Assembly (NCBI GenBank): GCA_009781965.1
Contig: WQUS01000399.1
Coordinates: forward strand, 1-8,367
Direction: 5' to 3'
DNA: 8,367 nucleotides
Source: Bacillota bacterium
GTDB taxonomy: Bacteria > Bacillota > Desulfotomaculia > Desulfotomaculales > Desulfallaceae
Part shown: positions 4,069 through 8,367 of the stretch, piece by piece
Numbering within the stretch: position 1 is the stretch's first letter
How the letters are laid out: every line of letters begins with the position of its first letter
Position numbers and translations under genes: made by a program
Notes under the pieces: model-generated
What the model was told of the DNA's origin: nothing
Databases searched by the model: none
Seen by the model: the letters and a program-made list of their open reading frames with translations, nothing else

Positions 4069-6172
4069 GATTTTGCAACAATACTTTGGCTATGATGAGT
4101 TTCGGGAGGGACAATCCGAGCTGATCGGCGCGCTTGTCCACGGCAGAGACGTGCTGGGTATTATGCCCACAGGAGCGGGCAAGTCCTTGTGTTATCAGGT
4201 TCCCGCCATGCTGCTGCCGGGTGTGACGCTGGTTATTTCACCGCTCATTTCGCTGATGCGGGATCAAGTGCAGGCGCTGGTGGCAAATGGCATTGCGGCG
4301 GCTTTTATCAACAGTTCCCTGCCCCCAAGTCAATGGCCTCGCGTGCTGGCGAACGCTCGCGGCGGTCAGTATAAAATTATCTATATCGCTCCGGAACGGC
4401 TGCTTGCTCCGTCCATGTTAGAGCTTGTCCAAAGTCTGCCAATCCCGTTGATTGCCGTGGATGAAGCCCACTGCATTTCCCAATGGGGGCAGGATTTTCG
4501 CCCCAGTTATTTAGATATTCCCCAATTTGTGGAGGGTTTGCCCAAGCGCCCCGTTTTGGCGGCCTTCACGGCAACCGCCACGCCGCGAGTGCGTGAGGAC
4601 ATCCTGCAAAAGCTGGGCTTGAAGAAACCGCTCACGCTGGTAACAGGATTTGACCGGCCCAACTTGTATTTCGAGGTTCAACAACCCAAAGACAAATATG
4701 CGGCCCTCGTACAGTATCTGAAGGAAAATGACGGCAGCGGAATCGTCTACTGTTCCACTCGCAAAGAAGTGGAAAGCGTCACCGCAAAGCTCATCGCCGA
4801 CAATTACTCGGCGGCCCGGTATCACGCCGGGCTTTCAGACGGTGAACGGAGCCGGGCACAGGACAATTTTCTCTATGACCGAATCAAAGTAATTGTGGCC
4901 ACAAACGCCTTTGGCATGGGCATTGATAAATCAAACGTGCGGTTTGTGATCCACTACAATATGCCACAGAATGTGGAGAGTTATTATCAGGAGGCTGGAC
5001 GAGCCGGGCGGGACGGTCTGCCCGGCGATTGCGTCTTGTTTTATGCTCGTAAGGACATTAATACCGCGCTGTTTCTCATCAATCAGAGCGAAAACCAAGA
5101 CGAAATTATCCGCAATAAGCAATTGCTGAATCATATGGAACGGTACTGCGAAACAGACGGTTGCCTGCGGCGCTTTATGCTTCGCTATTTCGGCGAGCCG
5201 GCTACCGACGATTGCGGTAACTGCGGCAATTGCAACGGCAATTTCGTAGAGACTGACGTGACGATTGACGCTCAAAAAGTCCTCTCTCATATCCTGCGGC
5301 TCAATCGAGCGGGCAAACGGTTCATGTTTACCCACACCGCTAATATCCTGCTGGGCAAGTCGGATGACTTTACCGACCTGTCCACCTTCGGGATTATGAA
5401 GGGTACGCCCCGGCACTATATTCGCCGGCTGATTACCCGGCTGACTGCTTTGGGGTATGTTTACGATGACGGTTATCTCAGCGTTACCCCTCAGGCAAAT
5501 GAAGTGTTGTTCAAAAATGTCCGGGTAACCATGCGCGGCAATAAGCCCGAAGTTTCCGCCCAAGCAAAGGGAGCAAAAAAACCGGCGGCAGAACCCGGAT
5601 ACGAAATTTCCGAGGACTTATTCGCCAAGCTAAAAGAATTACGGCTGGAAATTGCCCGAGAGGAACAAGTCCCGGCCTTCGTTATTTTCTCTGATGCAAC
5701 GCTGGTAGATATGTGTAGGAAATACCCCCGCACCGAAGATGAAATGTTATCGGTCAGCGGCGTGGGGCAAGTCAAGCTGAAACGCTATGGCGAGCGATTT
5801 TTGACTTTGTTTCGTGCGCCGGAACCGCCTCTTCAGTCTCGTGAAAAAATCCCTGAACTCACAGCTGATTTGTTTGCCCGCCAGGTTGAGATTGAGGACA
5901 ACCCCCTGCCAATCTCCCGTGTCGCAGACAACATCAACGTTGTTTTAATCCGTTACGGCAAACCAAAGGTTAGTGGCATGAAGCTGAACAACCTGATGAT
6001 TGAAGCGGGTTATTTAGAGTCCAAGGATGGCGTTAAGCTGCCCACGCCAAATGGCCGGGCGCTTGGGATTACCACCGTAGAACGGGCTTCCGAACGCGGC
6101 AATTATATCCAATGCCTGTTTAGCGCGGCAGCACAGCGGGTGTGCGTGGCACTGGTTTCATCGGCGACTTAA
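4055..6172 (+). CDS. recQ: ATP-dependent DNA helicase RecQ
   Basis: A 705-residue 3'-5' DNA helicase of recombinational repair. Motifs in order: motif 0 at about 11-20 (FGYDEFREGQ), Walker A MPTGAGKS (37-44), Ia SPLISLMRDQ (62-71), DEAH box (136-139) with the aromatic-rich loop QWGQDFRPSY (143-152), motif III FTATATP (171-177), motif IV IVYCSTRKE (230-238), motif V VIVATNAFGMGID (279-291) and motif VI QEAGRAGRDG (312-321). The RQC zinc site has C370, C387, C390 and C393. A winged helix follows, then an HRDC domain at about 518-588. An extra region of about 115 residues ends the protein, longer than E. coli RecQ (about 610). The start is GTG at 4055, behind AAGGTG at 7 nt, inside the deacetylase gene, so translation is probably coupled. 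Its stop overlaps the stop of the convergent actin-like gene. Confidence 0.97.
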   Translation: MNPAEILQQYFGYDEFREGQSELIGALVHGRDVLGIMPTGAGKSLCYQVPAMLLPGVTLVISPLISLMRDQVQALVANGIAAAFINSSLPPSQWPRVLANARGGQYKIIYIAPERLLAPSMLELVQSLPIPLIAVDEAHCISQWGQDFRPSYLDIPQFVEGLPKRPVLAAFTATATPRVREDILQKLGLKKPLTLVTGFDRPNLYFEVQQPKDKYAALVQYLKENDGSGIVYCSTRKEVESVTAKLIADNYSAARYHAGLSDGERSRAQDNFLYDRIKVIVATNAFGMGIDKSNVRFVIHYNMPQNVESYYQEAGRAGRDGLPGDCVLFYARKDINTALFLINQSENQDEIIRNKQLLNHMERYCETDGCLRRFMLRYFGEPATDDCGNCGNCNGNFVETDVTIDAQKVLSHILRLNRAGKRFMFTHTANILLGKSDDFTDLSTFGIMKGTPRHYIRRLITRLTALGYVYDDGYLSVTPQANEVLFKNVRVTMRGNKPEVSAQAKGAKKPAAEPGYEISEDLFAKLKELRLEIAREEQVPAFVIFSDATLVDMCRKYPRTEDEMLSVSGVGQVKLKRYGERFLTLFRAPEPPLQSREKIPELTADLFARQVEIEDNPLPISRVADNINVVLIRYGKPKVSGMKLNNLMIEAGYLESKDGVKLPTPNGRALGITTVERASERGNYIQCLFSAAAQRVCVALVSSAT

Positions 6173-7269
6173 ATCGACCAACGCGCCACTTCGCCTGGCT
6201 TATCCAAAGTGTATTGGCCATTCACATCCGCCTTGCCGGATAGTATAAGGTTTAACATCGCTTTATAAAAGCCCCGGGCATTGGCAAACTGGGGGTTGCT
6301 AACTAATATTTTTTCATAACGGTCAAAGTTAAGGAAATTGTAAACAGCCTGACCGGCGCCGCCGGCAATATAAATTGATTCAAGCAGTGCTTTATCCTGC
6401 CATAAGCTTTGGGCTTCCGCTCTGATAATACCGGCCAGATTGAACAAGGCTTCCTCGCGAACCCGCTTGATATCCAAACCTTTAAAAATATCTCTTTTAA
6501 AGATGACCTCAATATCTCTGTTTTTTACAAATCTATTTTGAGCGCTTAGAAAATTTTGTATTTGCTCGTGAATCTGCGCTATGCCCCGATTGATACTTTT
6601 ACTAAAGTCTTTGGACAGGTTAAAATCATCGAAGAGGACCATATTGGTTGTACGCCGGCCGACATCAATTAAGCCATGCACTGTTCCATCCTCTAAAAGC
6701 GGGTGTACATCCTTTTGGATGCCATCATCGGTTAGTACCTGATCAAAGAACACCCCCAATCCTTGCGGGTAAACTTTACAAGTCAAAATATTAAACCTTT
6801 TGGTTTGGCCGGCCAGCGGCCCTGATTCAAAAGTGACTTCATAAGTGCCGGGGATGGTTTTTTCGTATGTCTGTTTAAGCGTCGTTTTATTTGATTTGTA
6901 ATCCTCCAAAGGCAGCCCGGTGGCTAACACAAAGTTTTCATTGTCCTTGCGGCAAATAAGCGCCAACGCCGCCAATGCCGACGCCCGGCCTCTTTCGCTG
7001 TTCCAACGGTCGCGGTCCTCGAAATAATCCGCGTCTCCGCCGCTGGCGGTGGCCATTTTACCAATCCAGTAATGCTTTTTGGTGCCCCGGAATGCAAAAG
7101 AGATATCCAGGTTATTAATCACCCCGGTTTGGCCCAAAATATCATTTAAGCCTTCATCAGTAATTTCCCGCCCTGGGGAGACAATGTTAGGGAATACAAT
7201 TTCCTTCGTTTGGCTGATCGCTTTCATGTAGCTGTAGCCGCTGTCCAGACCAACGGGAGTTAAGTGCAT
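6169..7269 (-). CDS. ParM/StbA-like actin-family ATPase
   Basis: A 366-residue protein of the actin/Hsp70 ATPase fold, closest by pattern to plasmid ParM/StbA and related actin-like proteins that form filaments moving DNA. Phosphate-1 loop: GLDSGYSYMK (7-16). Conserved LATGLPL (115-121) and KVYPQGLGVFFD (165-176). Phosphate-2 loop: LIDVGRRTTNMVLF (200-213). Adenosine motif: IYIAGGAGQAV (299-309), then NPQFANARGFYK (325-336), typical of ParM relatives. The length fits the family. The start is ATG 7269 after AAGGAG at 10 nt. No ParR-like gene or clear centromere repeat array lies next to it; downstream is convergent recQ. It may be a chromosomal actin-like protein or a remnant of a plasmid or phage partition module. 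The fold is fairly certain, the cellular role open. Confidence 0.87.
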   Translation of the reverse strand: MHLTPVGLDSGYSYMKAISQTKEIVFPNIVSPGREITDEGLNDILGQTGVINNLDISFAFRGTKKHYWIGKMATASGGDADYFEDRDRWNSERGRASALAALALICRKDNENFVLATGLPLEDYKSNKTTLKQTYEKTIPGTYEVTFESGPLAGQTKRFNILTCKVYPQGLGVFFDQVLTDDGIQKDVHPLLEDGTVHGLIDVGRRTTNMVLFDDFNLSKDFSKSINRGIAQIHEQIQNFLSAQNRFVKNRDIEVIFKRDIFKGLDIKRVREEALFNLAGIIRAEAQSLWQDKALLESIYIAGGAGQAVYNFLNFDRYEKILVSNPQFANARGFYKAMLNLILSGKADVNGQYTLDKPGEVARWSI

Positions 7270-7462
7270 CGTCTAATCACTCCTTCATGATTTGGTGCAC
7301 AATTTTACTGCTATGTCATTCATTAACATATGATCGGGTTAACATTTGCTGTTTACGCCGGTAGCTTATGATGACGTTATTACAATGATATACTGTCTGT
7401 TTACAAATAATTACCTAAATAATCATGGAAGATTTTTTCATCCTTTAGAAAGAATCAGGTTG

Positions 7463-7508
7463 AAAAACAAATAATAGTCCGGCAGAGCATAAACGTTCTG
7501 CCGGACTA
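7463..7508 (-). terminator. Rho-independent terminator of the YhcN-like gene
   Basis: AGTCCGGCAGA (7476-7486) and TCTGCCGGACT (7497-7507) are perfect inverted repeats around a 10-base loop, and an outer T-A pair (7475/7508) makes 12 bp. On the minus strand the stem is followed by TTATTTGTTTTT. It ends the transcript of the lipoprotein gene and separates it from the actin-like gene. Confidence 0.8.
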
Positions 7509-7549
7509 AGAAACGGGCCTGCCAATTACCCTAATCAACCGTGACTTCC

Positions 7550-7571
7550 GTTGGGCAAATGTTGGGCAAAT
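7550..7571. repeat. Perfect 11-bp tandem duplication
   Basis: GTTGGGCAAAT occurs at 7550-7560 and again, without a gap, at 7561-7571. It lies in the 3' untranslated part of the lipoprotein gene. The 11-bp period equals that of the paired repeats near the tRNA site, but the sequence differs. Confidence 0.7.
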
Positions 7572-7583
7572 ATAGAAAGAATC

Positions 7584-8069
7584 TTACAGGTTTCGGGGCG
7601 TTATTTGTCGGCCGAGATCCTTTAACTCTCTGTCAAAATCGGTTATCGCCCTGCCTGAGCCTATTCCTCTGGCAATATCTTTAACCTGCGTTACGAAGCC
7701 TGCATTTGAGGTCACATATACGGTATTTATAGAAGACTCCACACCTTTAATTCTTTTGCACACCGCATTTTCTACAGCTTTGACCTGATTGCCTTTAATA
7801 TTTGGATTAATGTCCAAACCGATAAAAGCTTTGTTGCCGGAAACCACCACGGTTGATTTGTTTACTCCGTTGACTTTATCGGCTTCTCTGGCAATACGCC
7901 CGGCTTTGCCATTATCCGTCACACCGGTTTGCGTTGGGGTTTGCATTGGGGTTTGATTGGGAACCGGTTGAGGCGGAAGCGGTTTCCTGGTGACACCGCA
8001 ACCGCCGCAAAAGAAGGAAGCCGCAATGAATAAACCTAATGCCAGGACCCAGAATCTTTTTGCCTTCAT
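7584..8069 (-). CDS. YhcN/YlaJ-family sporulation lipoprotein
   Basis: A 161-residue lipoprotein of the YhcN/YlaJ family, which in Bacillus is made in the forespore, with members linked to the inner membrane, spore germination or outgrowth. Residues 1-20 are a signal peptide (MKAKRF, then a hydrophobic core). C21 and C24 follow in FFCGGCG; C24 with GG before it is the better lipidation site, though the lipobox is not canonical. Residues 28-50 are a Pro/Gln/Thr-rich linker with repeated QTP. The domain from 55 to 157 shows the family pattern: IAREADKVNGVNKSTVVVSG, AFIGLDI, VENAVCKRIKGV, VYVTSNAGF and the end FDRELKDLGRQITP. The start ATG has AAGGAGTGAT upstream. A sigma-G-like promoter lies 40-75 nt upstream. 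The gene is the main evidence that the organism forms spores. Confidence 0.92.
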   Translation of the reverse strand: MKAKRFWVLALGLFIAASFFCGGCGVTRKPLPPQPVPNQTPMQTPTQTGVTDNGKAGRIAREADKVNGVNKSTVVVSGNKAFIGLDINPNIKGNQVKAVENAVCKRIKGVESSINTVYVTSNAGFVTQVKDIARGIGSGRAITDFDRELKDLGRQITPRNL

Positions 8070-8115
8070 AACATCACTCCTTAAAATATTTTAGTAGATT
8101 TTAATTTGTCAGCAT

Positions 8116-8145
8116 TATTATGAAAAAACTTACTGCTGTTTATGC
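8116..8145 (-). promoter_or_regulatory. Sigma-G-like (forespore) promoter of the YhcN-like gene
   Basis: On the minus strand TGCATA (8146-8141) and, after 18 nt, CATAATA (8122-8116). The sigma-G consensus in Bacillus is close to TGAATA and CATACTA with a 17-18 nt gap, so one base differs in each box. Transcription would start near 8109, about 40 nt before the ATG. It agrees with the forespore expression known for the family. Confidence 0.6.
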
Positions 8146-8213
8146 ATGAATCTTTAGGCAAAAGTGATTTGCTGCCGGCAGGATAAAATCGCTGTTGGCG
8201 AGTATGGAAGGAA

Positions 8214-8300
8214 AACTGAGACGTGAGGCGAAAACGTTTATAATTATCTTGTCATCACAAACGGCATTTAACCGCTGTTACTGGTCACACCATCTCAGTT
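8214..8300 (+). other. Structured gene-free region near the right edge
   Basis: AACTGAGA (8214-8221) and TCTCAGTT (8293-8300) are perfect inverted repeats enclosing 71 nt. Inside, AACGGC and GCTGTT (about 8260-8279) can pair with one G-T. A plus-strand promoter can also be read here: CTGAGA (8216-8221), 17 nt, perfect TATAAT (8239-8244). Promoter and structured RNA compete as explanations, because the 5' arm would be the -35 box. No gene is seen from 8070 to the end. Confidence 0.35.
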
Positions 8301-8309
8301 ACGGCCAAG

Positions 8310-8367
8310 TAAAACAACTGCCGCGAGCGATTTAGCGGATGCTTATGAGCGAACGGTAGTTGTTTTA
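8310..8367. terminator. Stem-loop at the window edge, possible terminator
   Basis: TAAAACAACTGCCG (8310-8323) and CGGTAGTTGTTTTA (8354-8367) pair over 14 positions with one G-T, around a 30-base loop that itself repeats GAGCGA (8325-8330 and 8347-8352). The A/T-rich foot gives TTGTTTTA on either strand, so it may be a bidirectional terminator. The sequence stops at its last base, so it could extend further. Confidence 0.5.

Larger units (their letters stand above)
7270..7583. other. Gene-free stretch upstream of the actin-like gene
   Basis: No gene is seen. It holds the terminator of the lipoprotein gene (7475-7508), an 11-bp tandem repeat (7550-7571), and about 190 AT-rich bases that must contain the promoter of the actin-like gene. 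Short repeats there are TTAACAT (twice, near 7324 and 7338) and CTGTTTAC (twice, near 7349 and 7397). A weak minus-strand promoter can be drawn (TTGTAA, 18 nt, TAATAA), but I do not trust it. Confidence 0.45.

Noticed and set aside
4931..5563. Long open frame of 210 codons antisense to recQ
   Set aside because: It lies wholly within the well-supported recQ coding sequence and shows no domain pattern; typical of a GC-biased shadow frame.
7320..7400. ParR-type centromere next to the actin-like gene
   Set aside because: TTAACAT and CTGTTTAC each occur only twice with irregular spacing, far from an iteron array.
1..8367. CRISPR array, rRNA genes or insertion sequence
   Set aside because: No regularly spaced repeats of 25-40 bp, no rRNA-like sequence, and no transposase with terminal inverted repeats.

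Overview
The window looks like chromosome from a spore-forming, low-to-mid GC member of the Bacillota, with the end of an integrated mobile element on its left. Spore formation is suggested by a YhcN/YlaJ-type sporulation lipoprotein gene that has a good sigma-G-like promoter. Strong AGGAGG-type ribosome binding sites, TTG and GTG starts and many Rho-independent terminators fit the same group. Genus cannot be fixed from the sequence; Clostridia/Peptococcaceae or spore-forming Negativicutes are both possible.

Left part (1-2393), phage- or ICE-like element end. A small Cro/C1-type regulator gene on the minus strand (63-275) faces an early operon on the plus strand. Two divergent sigma-A promoters lie between them, in a region carrying repeated ATTACG boxes and dyads that look like operators. 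The rightward transcript has a leader of about 150 nt with AAGGCC repeats, then two small genes (563-838 and 961-1206), and ends at a clear terminator (1228-1256). A second strong promoter (1285-1313) drives a 133-residue protein of unknown function (1350-1751). A convergent small phage-type gene follows (1796-2056, minus). The element ends at a 45-nt copy of the 3' end of a tRNA-Arg(ACG) gene (2349-2393), the classic footprint of tyrosine-integrase insertion. The 5' half of the tRNA and the integrase are not in the window.

Junction (2200-3111). The tRNA fragment is followed by its terminator. Copies of a TGGTGTCTT-like repeat, in pairs 11 bp apart, lie on both sides of it. That resembles a complete attP (arms plus core) more than a simple prophage-chromosome junction, so tandem elements or an older scar are possible. 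A small CPCC-type zinc-binding protein gene (2522-2716) and a gene-free stretch with overlapping alternative stem-loops follow.

Right part (3112-8069), apparently chromosomal. A membrane-anchored NodB-type polysaccharide deacetylase gene (3112-4068) overlaps recQ (4055-6172) by 14 nt. recQ encodes a full helicase with RQC, HRDC and an extra C-terminal region. Its stop codon shares the bases TTAA with the stop of a convergent gene for a ParM/StbA-like actin-family ATPase (6169-7269, minus), which has no visible ParR partner. Upstream of that gene, in the same direction, is the YhcN/YlaJ lipoprotein gene (7584-8069), separated by a strong terminator and an 11-bp tandem duplication. The last 300 bases hold the sigma-G-like promoter of the lipoprotein gene and a structured, gene-free region cut by the window edge.

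The left genes probably work as a lysogeny or maintenance control module. The right genes are a mixed set (cell wall, DNA repair, filament, spore) with no obvious shared pathway.
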